Source of the DNA: Mesostigma viride
Lineage: Eukaryota; Streptophyta; Mesostigmatophyceae; Mesostigmatales; Mesostigmataceae
Assembly: GCA_009746045.1 (NCBI GenBank)
Contig: RPFO01000072.1
Coordinates: 3,483,237-3,547,236, forward strand
DNA: 64,000 bases
Direction: 5' to 3'
A program made the translations under genes and the position numbers. The notes beneath the pieces are model-generated. The model saw only the letters and a list, made by a program, of their open reading frames with translations. It made no database searches and had not been told where the DNA came from. The stretch's first letter is position 1. The number at the start of each line of letters is the position of its first letter. Shown here piece after piece: positions 1 through 9,183 of the stretch.

Positions 1-200
1 TGATGCTACTAGACCAACTCAGGTACAAGAGATCTATGGCCAAATATAGGACTATGGCACATGAACATTGATCAGCTCATTGAGAGCAATTCATCTAACT
101 TATCAGATCTATCAAATTCTCAGCCCTTGTGAAGTAAAACAAAGAAGAAGAAAGTCAGGCTGGAATATAGTGTGGGCAGGTGGGTATATGATCCCCAACA
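1..200 (-). repeat. 3' LTR of the copia element (partial)
   Basis: This is the part of the element's 3' LTR that falls in the window. It is apparently identical to 5169-5368 and ends at the CCCCAACA boundary on the plus strand. Confidence 0.95.
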
Positions 201-208
201 CCCCCCTT
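201..208 (-). other. Polypurine tract of copia element
   Basis: On the minus strand the sequence AAGGGGGG lies directly before the 3' LTR start (TGTTGGGG). This is the expected place and composition for the plus-strand primer. Confidence 0.75.
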
Positions 209-228
209 AGCCAGCTGAACACAAAGGA

Positions 229-3200
229 CTAAGTTGACATGAGTTTGCCACGCAGGGCAGTGAACCTGGCACGTGAAAGTGCCTTCGTCAGAAGATCAGC
301 AAGCATGTCCTCCCCAGGACAATGCTTCATGGCGATGAGTCCCCCCTCCACCTTCTCCCGGATGAAATGGAAACGCACGTCAATGTGCTTCGTGCGCTTG
401 GGATGAACAGGGTCACGAGCGAGTGCCACGGCGCCTGTGTTGTCGCAGAAGACAGGCGTGGGCCCCTGAACTGGATGCCCCAGCTCCCCCAACATGTGCC
501 TCAGTGGAAGCACTAGCTGGGTTACGCTGCTAGCAGCAATGTACTCCGCCTCGCAGGAAGACAGGGCGGTAACGTGCTGCTTGCGGCTGCACCACTCGAC
601 TGCGGCCCCCCTGAACATCACTACATTGCCAGAGACAGATCTGCGTGTCTCAGGGCAGTTCCCCCAATCGGCATCCGTCCACCCCTCCAGCCCCCCTTGG
701 CCACCATAGCGCAGTCCCAAGTCCTTGGTGTGGACAAGGTAGCGCACCAATCGCTTGGCCAGCTCCAAGTCGCCCTCCGTGGGTGCCTGCATGCATTGGG
801 CCAGCTGGTTGACAGCAAAAGCAATGTCTGGGCGCGTCCATGTCGCGGCGTACATGAGAGCACCAACAATCTGCTGAAAGAGTTGATGGTTTGGGGCATC
901 ACACATTCCCCCCTCGCGACGGGGACTACCAGGCACTATAGGGGTGTGCACAGGGTGAGGGGTAGAAAGCCCAAAACGGGCAGCAATAGCTTCAATGTAG
1001 GGCCGTTGGTGCATGGTAAGGGAACGAGACGCAGGGTCGATAGTAAGGGAAACACCGAGGAAAAGAGAGGGATTGTCCGACTCAGTGATTGAAAAGTATT
1101 AGCCAAACGGCGAGACCAGGATGCCAGCCAGGAAGGGGAAGGATGAGCAGCAAGAATGTCATCGACGTGCACGAACACGAAACCACGAGACGAAGGGTAG
1201 TAATACAGGCACGCATCAATTTGGCTTTGGATGGCGCCGTCAGAAAGAAGGTGTGCACGGAACGTTTTATGCCAATTGCGTGGCGCTTGCTTGATGCCAT
1301 ACAAGCTGCGGTGCAGCTTCCACACAAGCACATCGCCATTGGCATCCCGCTCTTCAAAGCCAGTAGGGGGACGCACAAAGACATCCTCCTGTAGGGGAGC
1401 ATAGAGAAAAGCGGTTCGGACATCGAGCTGCTTGACAGTAAAGCCAGACGTGACAGCTAAAGCAAGAGCAAGTCGCACGGTGGACGCACGAACAGTGGGG
1501 GAAAAGACTTCATTAAAGTCGATACCTTCACGTTGGGCAAAACCTTTCACGACAAACCTGGCCTTGTGACGGCCGTCGGACTTGACAGCAAATACCCACC
1601 GGGAAGGGAGGACCTTGGCACCGGCGGGCAAAGTACGCGGGCTCACAAGCGAGTATACTGCATGATCACGAATGCTATTAATTTCGCTCAACAGCGCAGC
1701 CCGCCACTCTGGACTGTTGTTAGCCTCAGTAAAGGAGACGGGAAGGGAAACGTCACTGCCAGTAAAATGCACTGTGTCAAAAAGATCACGAACTGACTGG
1801 TAATGCGGAAAAAAACGAGCCCATTTAGGCGACACCGTGACAGGGGGAGCATAGGTAGTAATCTCCATCGCGAGGGGTTCACGGGTGCTACCGCAAAACA
1901 TCAGCTCATCAGCAGTTGCCATGGCGACATTACCAGCTGGGTTACGTCGCAGCGCAGAGATTGTACTTTGCAGTCGAGCAGCACTTGAAGTGGCAGTGAC
2001 CGGTGGACCAGCAGACAGCTCCCGTGCGTCACTTGGGGAGACGTCGTCAGTAGTTAGGACGGGCTGTGAAAAGTTTGGAGCACCGTCGAGCGCCTCCGGA
2101 ACTGGTCTAGGACTTGGGACGTTGACTGCATCAGGACTTGGTGCGTCCGCTCCCTCGTGGCGAAGCTCCTCAGGAATATCCCTTCTGGTGGCGTCCAGAA
2201 ACCTCGCCTGAGACCGGGTGACCGGTCCGCTAGGTTCGGCCAGAGAATTTGGCTGAACTTCTGCTACAGCCGGAAGATCAGTTGGTGAAGTTTCCTCCAG
2301 TGCGGCAGAACTTTCCAGAAGCGGCGCAGGAGTTGGCATGGCCCCATTGCGCCAGGCCTCATTGAAGGTGACATGCAGGCGGCGAATGACATCCTTGGAT
2401 TCTGGACGGTAAATGAGGTACGCCGGCGATTCCAGATCATAGCCGACGAAGATTCCAGGCAGAGCCTTGGCCTCCAGCTTGCCACGTGGGCCCTCCACCC
2501 GATAGAAGGCAGGGCAGCCGAAAATTCGAAGATTCGAGAGATCCGCATTGCGACCGGTGAGCAGGAAGTGTGGCGTGGCACCTCCAGGATTCGAGCTAGA
2601 CGGCAGGCGGTTAAGTATATAAACCGCGCAATTGAAGGCTAGTGCCCAGAATCCTTTGGGCAAACCGGCATGCGTGAGCATTGCCAGTGTCATGCCCATG
2701 GCCAGACCCCACAGCCGCTCCGCCACTCCGTTCTGCTCAGGAGTGTAGGGGCTGGAGAACTCCTGGTGCACTCGGTGTTCAGCGCAGACGGCCCGCCACG
2801 CCTGCCCAGTGAAGACTGCGTCGTTGTCGGTCCGGAGAAGAATCGAACCGTTGTAGAAGGGGCGAATTTCGCGCGCGAGCAGCTGCTGTAGGGCGTCAAC
2901 AGCCTCGTCCTTGTGTCGAAGCGGAAAGCACCATCGCCAGCGGGTAGCATCGTCGGTGAAGCCGAGCATGTAGCGGGCGCCTCCAATTGCTGGCTGCATC
3001 GGCCCGAGAATGTCGCTGTGAAGCTTGGCTCGGGGAACAGTCGATCGGAGCTGTCCAGGCGAAAATGAGCGCCTCTTGATGAAGCCAGCAGGGCAGGATG
3101 GGCAGCCAGGCGATGACAGGCGCCTCGAAAAAAGGTTAGACTCCGGAATGGCGGCCAGCCTCTTGATCCGATCTTCGCCAGCATGCCCAAGACGCCAGTG

Positions 3201-4571
3201 CCAGAGCAGGCTCGCCGGCCGCTCGATGGCCGTGGCAGCCATTGCCGCCTCGTCGCGCTCCGCAGGTAACACGTAGATGTTGTTCTGCAGCGCAATCTTG
3301 TGCGTCTCGTTGTCCAGCACCACTGTCTGCTCGGTGAGGTCGACTTTGTGGCCGTCCTTGGCGAGCTGCCCAGCTGATAGCAGTCGGGCGCTCAAGCCGG
3401 GCACGAAGAGCGCACCATTCAGGTGCACATGCTGGTTGGGCAGTTTGAGCCGAATCGTGCCCACTCCCGCCGCGCGAAGACGTCCTCCTGATCCGACGAT
3501 GTTCCTAGTGGTGGGGGTGAGGGACACAAAGTCAGTGCGGCATGGGGACATGTGGCTGCTTGCAGCGGAGTCCAGAACCCAGGCAGGGGGCTTGGGGCTA
3601 TACTGCGTGAGTGCAGCAGCCTCCTGCGACGGCGCCGACTCGGCGATGGTGGTGAAGACGAAGCCCTCCGGCAGCTCCGCGGCCTCCTGGGTGTTGTTGG
3701 CCACGCTTCCGCCAGGTGAGGTCTCCTTCTTGGTCGCTTGGTTGCCCCTCCTGCGCTGGTTGCCCCGCCGTCCTTGGTTCTTGCTTCGTGGCTTGAGCTG
3801 GGAGTTCTTTTGCCAGCACTGGGTCTCCGCATGCCCACTCCTGTTGCAGTAGGCGCAGTGCTTCCTCTCACCACCCTTGTTGGCAGTGTGGAAAGCTTGA
3901 CCTTGGGCTGGCTCCTCCTTGGTGGCTTGAGAAGGCCGTCCTCCCAGCAGCATGTCCTCCGCCTCCAGCAGCGCAGCCTTGACCTCCTCCAAGCTGTCCT
4001 CCTCTTTGAAATGCGCTGAAATCAGGGCAGGGCGATATCGGTCAGGCAGGCCGCTCTTGAGAATAGCCGCAAAATCTTGGTCGCTCATGACGCCTCCCAC
4101 CGCACGATAGTCCGCCAGCAGCAGCAATCCACGTAGGATATACTGCCCCATGGTCTCCCCAGGCTTCATTTGCAGCCGGTGAAGCTGAATCCTGAGGTCC
4201 ATGCGGTGACTCTTGGTGAGCTTTTGTTGCTCGTAGACCTCCCTCAGCGTCTTGTAGAGCTTGCTGCCAGATTGGTCTGGCACGAGCGATAGGATGCGCC
4301 TCGCTTCTCCCACAAGTGCAGCTGAGATGACAAGGCCAACAGCTTGGTCAGCCTTGCGGTCCTGCCTGGTGCCCAGCAGGACGTCCTTAACCTCATAGAA
4401 GGAACAGAAACCCTCAAGAGATGTCTTGGTCTCCTCCCAGCCACGTAGGCTTGTGCCATCGAATTTCAGCACCATCTTGGAGCACACATTCAGCATAGGA
4501 GTGTAGTCGACGTCGCTTGCCATGGAGCTTGTAGCTGGGCTGGGTTTCTTGGTGGTCTTCTTGGAGCTCAT
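229..4571 (-). pseudogene. Copia gag-pol polyprotein, one frameshift
   Basis: A Ty1/copia polyprotein of about 1,450 residues starts at 4571. Visible domains in order are a gag region (about residues 30-210), a CCHC zinc knuckle (CAYCNRSGHAETQC), an aspartic protease site (LDSAAS), a gag-pre-integrase motif (WHWRLGH), an integrase core with HSDILGP and YTPEQNGVAERL, and reverse transcriptase with KARFVVKGF and the FVHVDDIL active site. RNase H (GWTDADWGN) follows in a different frame ending at 229. The frame changes once at about 1050-1085, between reverse transcriptase and RNase H. Copia pol is normally a single frame, so I read this as a lesion or base-calling error. The protein is part of the inserted element and not viral. 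Confidence 0.93.
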
Positions 4572-4578
4572 GAAGATT

Positions 4579-4590
4579 CCTCCGATACCA
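4579..4590 (-). other. tRNA-iMet-type primer-binding site
   Basis: Directly inside the 5' LTR the minus strand reads TGGTATCGGAGG. This is close to the initiator-Met primer-binding site (TGGTATCAGAGC) typical of plant copia elements. Confidence 0.8.
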
Positions 4591-5368
4591 TGTTGGAAAG
4601 GTAGAGGAAACTAATGGGTTTTACACAATGCCTTGTGCTTGGCCTTGTTACCCTTGCACCTTGCAGGTGATGAAAGACTGAGCTTGAAGACAATGGAAGA
4701 GAGACCAGAAAAAGAGTTTTATTTCTTAGGCTGAGAGGTTAGGAAAAGAGGTACCTGGCCTTAGGAGCCAGTTTCTTTTTATACCTTTCTAGCTAGGAAG
4801 GATGACATCAGATGCTGATGTCATCATAGAAGCTTGTAGAAACATCTAAGCATATTCCCAGCATATTCTCAGTATATTCCAGGAATATTCCTGGTATATT
4901 CCTAGAACATTCCAAGGTCATTCTAGAAAGGTTCTAATGAGCTGGCATGACAGTTGATTGCCAAATGTCCTCTGAACAATGTGCCACATCTAATGCTTAA
5001 TAAAGTGACACATGGTTTCTACTTGGAATGACAAGTGTAATCCAATGAGTCTATCCACTTGTCAGTCAATGGAATGCAACACTTGTCACTATGAGCTTCC
5101 AACACATGTCAGCTCATGGAATGGACACTTGTCTACCAAAGAAGTACACCACTTGTCAAGCATGGAAGTGATGCTACTAGACCAACTCAGGTACAAGAGA
5201 TCTATGGCCAAATATAGGACTATGGCACATGAACATTGATCAGCTCATTGAGAGCAATTCATCTAACTTATCAGATCTATCAAATTCTCAGCCCTTGTGA
5301 AGTAAAACAAAGAAGAAGAAAGTCAGGCTGGAATATAGTGTGGGCAGGTGGGTATATGATCCCCAACA
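4591..5368 (-). repeat. 5' LTR of the copia element
   Basis: This 778-bp LTR has TG...CA ends on the minus strand. Its last 200 plus-strand bases duplicate 1-200. A block at about 4855-4915 has several short GGAATATTCC-like palindromic motifs. No gene lies within it. Confidence 0.93.
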
Positions 5369-5610
5369 AGCGCGACCCGATGTTCCCTGTCAAACACCCG
5401 TATCGAGTCGGGTCCACGGTCCATCCAAAGCACACTGGGTATGTCGACCTAGAAGACCCCGAGCGGGCGTTCTACCCGGGAAAACCGAGAACGTTTGGTG
5501 ACGTGACCTCCCTTTTTCGGTATCACTTCCCTTTGCCGATGTATGCATTCGCATACGACGCATTTGGTGACGAATTTAAAGACCGGGTGTTCGGCAAAAA
5601 AGATTTATAA
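5369..5610 (+). pseudogene. Viral gene, 3' remnant cut by copia
   Basis: This is the last 80 or so codons of a viral gene whose 5' part was separated by the copia insertion and lies upstream of the window. The open frame runs on into the LTR, but residues encoded before 5369 come from the element. The remnant is rich in aromatic and charged residues (for example FRYHFPLPMYAFAYDAFGDE). I do not recognise the family. The next viral gene starts 26 bases after its stop. Confidence 0.75.
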
Positions 5611-5624
5611 ATCGTTTGTTGTGT

Positions 5625-5631
5625 TATATAA
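5625..5631 (+). promoter_or_regulatory. TATA-like element close to start codon
   Basis: TATATAA lies 12 bases before the ATG at 5637. It is one of several such motifs in this window placed within about 25 bases of a viral start codon. Confidence 0.45.
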
Positions 5632-5636
5632 ATGGA

Positions 5637-6902
5637 ATGAGTGCTGCTTTGGGTCTAGGAATCGGGCTGATCGTCGCGGCAGGAGTGTACGTCGCTTACC
5701 AGGTTGCTCAGAACGAACCGGACAAAGAAGACAATAACGACGGCGAAAAGGAGGATCAAGATAAAGAAAAAGATACTCAAGTCAAAGAAAAGGATGTCAT
5801 GGACGACGCTGCTGCTGAAGAGTTAGCCGCATCGCTTATGAGAGATATTCAACCTAAAAGCTACAAAGATATGACGGAAATGGAGCTTTCCAACGAGTTA
5901 ACAAAGATTTTGAAGATCACTGGTGGTCAAAGGGAAGACCCGAGGGCCAAAGAATTATTAGAAGAGATGCGAATTCGTACTGCCAATAAAACGGATCACC
6001 TTGCTTTGCCGTCTCCAGCGGACATTGCTGCTCTTGACGCTGCCTCCCAGATGACAGGCGTCGAGAATCTCAACTTCGAAACACTGTCACATATCCAAAG
6101 AATGTATCGTGCCATTTTTCGATATTCGGCTTCTAATATTCGTTCTAAATTGCTTGACGGTCTCGAGAAAAACGCCTCCGCGGAAGCTGATCGACTACGA
6201 AGCCTCCGCGACGCATTGGCTGAGAATAGCGAGCCGCGAAAGGTGGCAAATGACAACGTGAACAAATTCACACGCGATTGGAGCGCGTGGTATTCTGTCA
6301 TGAGGTCCTACCTCTACACGGGAGATGCTCCTTTTCGGAGTTACAATGCCATGGCGCGTTTTTTTATTGATTTAGGGGTCATGGATAAGTTTGATTTGTA
6401 TGTTTCCAACTTATACAGTTTTATCAGCGTTGACACGAGCACGCGGCCTCAGAAAACTTTAGAATGGGTCGACTCCGAGAAGTTTAAGCTTGAAGCTCCC
6501 GGAAGCAAGTTCGTAACGCCTGTTGTAACAACTTCAGACGCAGCGTTACGTTCTGCCCTAAAAAAGGCGGGGCTTGCCGTGTTTGATGTCGAGGAAAAGG
6601 AGAAGCAAGCCGCATACGACAACGCAGATGTAAACGACATTTCGGGTCGTGCAGCGCTGAAGGTTTCCTTGGACGACTACAAGCGCTACAAGGCGTCGAC
6701 ACTGTCCACGTTCAATTCGGCTGTCGACAAAGAACCTAAGGCTAGCATGTTCATCGCATTATGGTCGTTTTTTGATGCAACGAGTGTGACAATGGAAACC
6801 GTCATCAAGTTTGTAAGCGACCCTTCGGAATGGGGTCTTAGTTCCAGGGACAACATTAACAAGTTCCGTTCATTTATTAACAATAACGAATTGTTTGCTT
6901 AA
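5637..6902 (+). CDS. Membrane-anchored viral protein, 421 aa
   Basis: The ATG at 5637 is chosen because a TATATAA motif lies just upstream; the frame opens earlier only with a TTG. Residues 1-25 form a single hydrophobic segment (about 20 residues), which suggests an N-terminal anchor. An acidic and lysine-rich linker follows at about residues 28-60, then a mostly helical body without a recognised catalytic motif. The architecture fits a virion or inner-membrane protein, but no family was identified. It is intact and followed 11 bases later by another small membrane-protein gene. Confidence 0.8.
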   Translation: MSAALGLGIGLIVAAGVYVAYQVAQNEPDKEDNNDGEKEDQDKEKDTQVKEKDVMDDAAAEELAASLMRDIQPKSYKDMTEMELSNELTKILKITGGQREDPRAKELLEEMRIRTANKTDHLALPSPADIAALDAASQMTGVENLNFETLSHIQRMYRAIFRYSASNIRSKLLDGLEKNASAEADRLRSLRDALAENSEPRKVANDNVNKFTRDWSAWYSVMRSYLYTGDAPFRSYNAMARFFIDLGVMDKFDLYVSNLYSFISVDTSTRPQKTLEWVDSEKFKLEAPGSKFVTPVVTTSDAALRSALKKAGLAVFDVEEKEKQAAYDNADVNDISGRAALKVSLDDYKRYKASTLSTFNSAVDKEPKASMFIALWSFFDATSVTMETVIKFVSDPSEWGLSSRDNINKFRSFINNNELFA

Positions 6903-6913
6903 TTATAATACAA

Positions 6914-7117
6914 ATGATAATCCAATGCTTAAAAAGTACATGGGAGACATTCTTTCTTGCAATCATATCATTTTACATCGGGGTGGTTCTAATTCCTCCA
7001 ACCCCTCTAACAGCAACAAATATGCAGAACCTTCCTAGTAGAATCTTCATCGCGTTGGGTTTTCTTTCGACGATACCCTCTCTTGTCTGCATCGGGGTGA
7101 TGGCTACCAAAACGTGA
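6914..7117 (+). CDS. Small two-helix membrane protein, 67 aa
   Basis: This short protein has two predicted membrane segments (about residues 12-30 and 45-63) joined by a short polar loop. TATAAT precedes the ATG by about 10 bases, matching the start-proximal motif of neighbouring genes. Its 3' end overlaps the tail of the interrupted exonuclease gene on the other strand by 14 bases. No family is recognised. Confidence 0.65.
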   Translation: MIIQCLKSTWETFFLAIISFYIGVVLIPPTPLTATNMQNLPSRIFIALGFLSTIPSLVCIGVMATKT

Positions 7118-7233
7118 AGTTCTGGACATCTTTGTGAACGACCTCAGAGGCCTCAGGCGTGCTTGGTGGAGGTGATGGTTCCTTGATCGGATCTCGATCG
7201 AGGAATGGGAACGGTTCTTCGAGCGTTACCGAT
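7104..7233 (-). pseudogene. C-terminal tail of the interrupted YqaJ exonuclease
   Basis: This is the 3' end of the exonuclease gene whose main part is at 12584-13345. The minus-strand frame continues from that part if the element at 7234-12583 and one copy of a 7-bp duplication are left out. It ends at TAG (7104-7106). The tail is proline- and acid-rich and probably disordered, so the catalytic domain itself is unbroken. Confidence 0.8.
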
Positions 7234-7612
7234 TCGGGGTTCTCTGAACATAGTTTCTTTATAGTGATACGGAAGGGGAGCCGCTGATGCTAGGTGAAAT
7301 AGAGCTGGGTGATGTGATCGTAATAAGGTTGATTAGGCTTCTAGTGTACGAGTATTACGGAAGATATGGCCTAATTGTTGCGGCCCATACCTTGACGGTG
7401 TGCTGAGTACCTTGACGACGGATTTTTGCGTCTAGGTTCTCCTAGCAGATCTGTGATTGCGGACGGGTTTGCAACAGGCAATATCTGAAGTAAAACTTGA
7501 CGGCTAAAACTGTTTAGAGGCCGTTGCCGGATCTGGCCGTTGGTAGAGAGCCGTTGGCCTTGAAACACGATAAAAGCTTGCTCACCTAGCTCATGGCGGT
7601 CTCTTTTGTTTT
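7234..7612 (+). repeat. A1 repeat of the autonomous YR retroelement
   Basis: This 379-bp left repeat begins TCGGGGTTCTCTGAAC and apparently matches A2 at 12085-12463 exactly. The start motif resembles those of the two ORF-less elements in this window. Confidence 0.93.
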
Positions 7613-7683
7613 AACGAAGGCGGCGACAGGGGTCAGGGGCAGCGTAGCTGACGCCCAGAATTCCTTTCTGCAAAGCGGCTGGG

Positions 7684-8742
7684 ATGCCGAAGCCCGGGCG
7701 GAAGCCAGGTTCGACAGGTGCTGGGAAGCAATTACCGAAAGCTAATCCCGAGGTGCCGACAGCTACTAAACAGACGGGAAAGGGCCGACTAGGCTGGCCG
7801 ACGCAGAAGAAAAGGCTCCATCAGGAGCTCTCCACTTGCTCGGGCCTGCCTGAAGTGTGCGCTGCCTTTGAGGCGGTCCTCGGGACCGACTGGGTAACTA
7901 CTGTCAGCCGGTGGTCTGCGGCCCAGCTGGAGTCCGTCGTTGGACTGCTGGTCGACCACGTGGACGGGCCTGAAATTCTGGCAGCAGCGGACCCAAACGA
8001 AGCGCTAGTGGCAGCCCTCCAAAGCGCCCGGGACTTGGCGGACTCGGACGAAGAGGAGATGCAGCCACCACGCCGGCCCACGAAAGGGGCGAAAAAGGGG
8101 ACGAAAAAAGTCGGAAGCCCAGCCCCGAGCAAGGGAAAGGCCGCGGGGGATGTGAGGGAGCAGCTCTTGGAGCTGGCGGCTATTATTGGCAAGCAGGGGC
8201 AGGCGGGCAAAGAAGAGGAGGAGGAGGAGGAGTCCGAGGAAGAGGATTTCCTGACGAAATTGAAGGATGCGCTGGCCGGGGCAGATGGGGCTTCCAGGAA
8301 GCCGAAAAAGACCAAAGGGGTGACGCTGCCCACTCGAGCACAAGTGGTGAATTGGAGGGTGCAAGAGAGAGTGCTCCCCGAGGTGCTCGAGGATGCCAAC
8401 GACAATGGAGGGGGGATAAAGAGTTGGATCATGGCTACTCGCCAAGGGGGGTGGAGGAACCAGGAAAGCAGGAAGGTGGTCATGAACATCGCCCTGGCCA
8501 TGGACACACTCTTCAAGGAGTTGGGGCCGGCAGCCGGGGAGTTGGCTGGGGTAGAGTATCTCATGAGGGTGGTGGCAGCCATGCTCCTAGTGGAGAGCCA
8601 GGGGTCAGGAGGGTGGAAGGTGGCTGGCCACCTCCTTGCTCTCAAGGAAGATGCCTCCTTGGTGAGCAACCCGGCCATGAAGATGGCCCTGCAAAGCGCC
8701 ACGATGATGGAGAAGCTGGGCAAGGCCCAGCAAACCAAGTAA
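7684..8742 (+). CDS. YR retroelement ORF1 (Gag-like), 352 aa
   Basis: This is the first ORF of the element. The N-terminal 40 residues and a central region are rich in lysine, proline and glycine. A run of glutamates and serines lies around residues 175-195, and the C-terminal third is a compact helical domain. No zinc knuckle is visible. By position it is the Gag-like ORF typical of PAT and DIRS elements, which probably binds RNA. The start is the first ATG after the A1 repeat and a 70-base leader. Confidence 0.75.
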   Translation: MPKPGRKPGSTGAGKQLPKANPEVPTATKQTGKGRLGWPTQKKRLHQELSTCSGLPEVCAAFEAVLGTDWVTTVSRWSAAQLESVVGLLVDHVDGPEILAAADPNEALVAALQSARDLADSDEEEMQPPRRPTKGAKKGTKKVGSPAPSKGKAAGDVREQLLELAAIIGKQGQAGKEEEEEEESEEEDFLTKLKDALAGADGASRKPKKTKGVTLPTRAQVVNWRVQERVLPEVLEDANDNGGGIKSWIMATRQGGWRNQESRKVVMNIALAMDTLFKELGPAAGELAGVEYLMRVVAAMLLVESQGSGGWKVAGHLLALKEDASLVSNPAMKMALQSATMMEKLGKAQQTK

Positions 8743-8790
8743 ACACCGAAAGGGTAAACCGCTCCCCCTTCCCACTGCCTCTTCCTACAA

Positions 8791-9170
8791 TGCCTCTAAG
8801 CACTACGTGGGGGAGAGTGAGGTCAGCACGCAGACGCCAGCGTGCAACTCGCCGCCGCCGGACCTTCACTCTACAACACAAGGTGATTACGTGGTTGAAT
8901 TGGCTATGGCACGGGGGGGCAGACCCTCCGCCTAAATCTGGAGGCGCGTGCTCCAGAGGAACGGCGGAGGCCCTGAAAAGGGTCAAGAAGCACTGCGAGT
9001 GGTACAGTCGCCGCGTAACCGGCGTTGCGACAGGCCCCGCAGAAGGAAGTGATCTAATCTATGGGAAATGTAATAAGTATGAACAACTTGTGGCGGAGCG
9101 GGTGAGTCTGCCGAAGCGCGAGGTGGCAGGAAAGGCGAAGCTGCTGGATTTGCTGGCGCTACGACCTTAG
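8791..9170 (+). CDS. YR retroelement small basic ORF2 or N-terminal part of pol
   Basis: From ATG 8791 the frame encodes about 126 residues. The first 30 are very arginine-rich (RRRQRATRRRRTF) and the end is a helical segment. It stops at TAG 14 bases before the reverse transcriptase ORF, which is in another frame. It may be a separate small ORF, or the N-terminus of pol joined by a programmed or degenerative frameshift. The open frame extends upstream to 8352 but overlaps ORF1 there. Confidence 0.5.
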
Positions 9171-9183
9171 TAGTTGGCGAGAG

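Larger units (their letters stand above)
1..5368 (-). mobile_element. Ty1/copia LTR retrotransposon, truncated by window edge
   Basis: The element reads on the minus strand as 5' LTR (4591-5368), primer-binding site, gag-pol, polypurine tract and 3' LTR (1-200, the rest lies outside the window). Positions 1-200 match 5169-5368 with no difference that I can see, which points to a very recent insertion. The LTR starts TGTTGGGG on the minus strand and ends CCAACA. The element truncates a viral gene whose tail resumes at 5369. The target duplication cannot be checked because the other flank is missing. One frameshift in pol suggests this copy is not autonomous, unless it is a sequencing error. 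Confidence 0.95.

Noticed and set aside
5012-5239. 75-aa frame in the LTR
   Set aside because: It lies entirely in the copia LTR with simple ACTTGTC-type repeats and has no coding signature.
7821-8738. 305-aa minus-strand frame in the YR element
   Set aside because: It is a low-complexity shadow of ORF1; the plus strand carries the element's coding order.
8352-8790. 5' extension of the small basic ORF2
   Set aside because: It overlaps ORF1 in another frame and shows only Gly/Arg-rich shadow sequence; the later ATG at 8791 is more likely.
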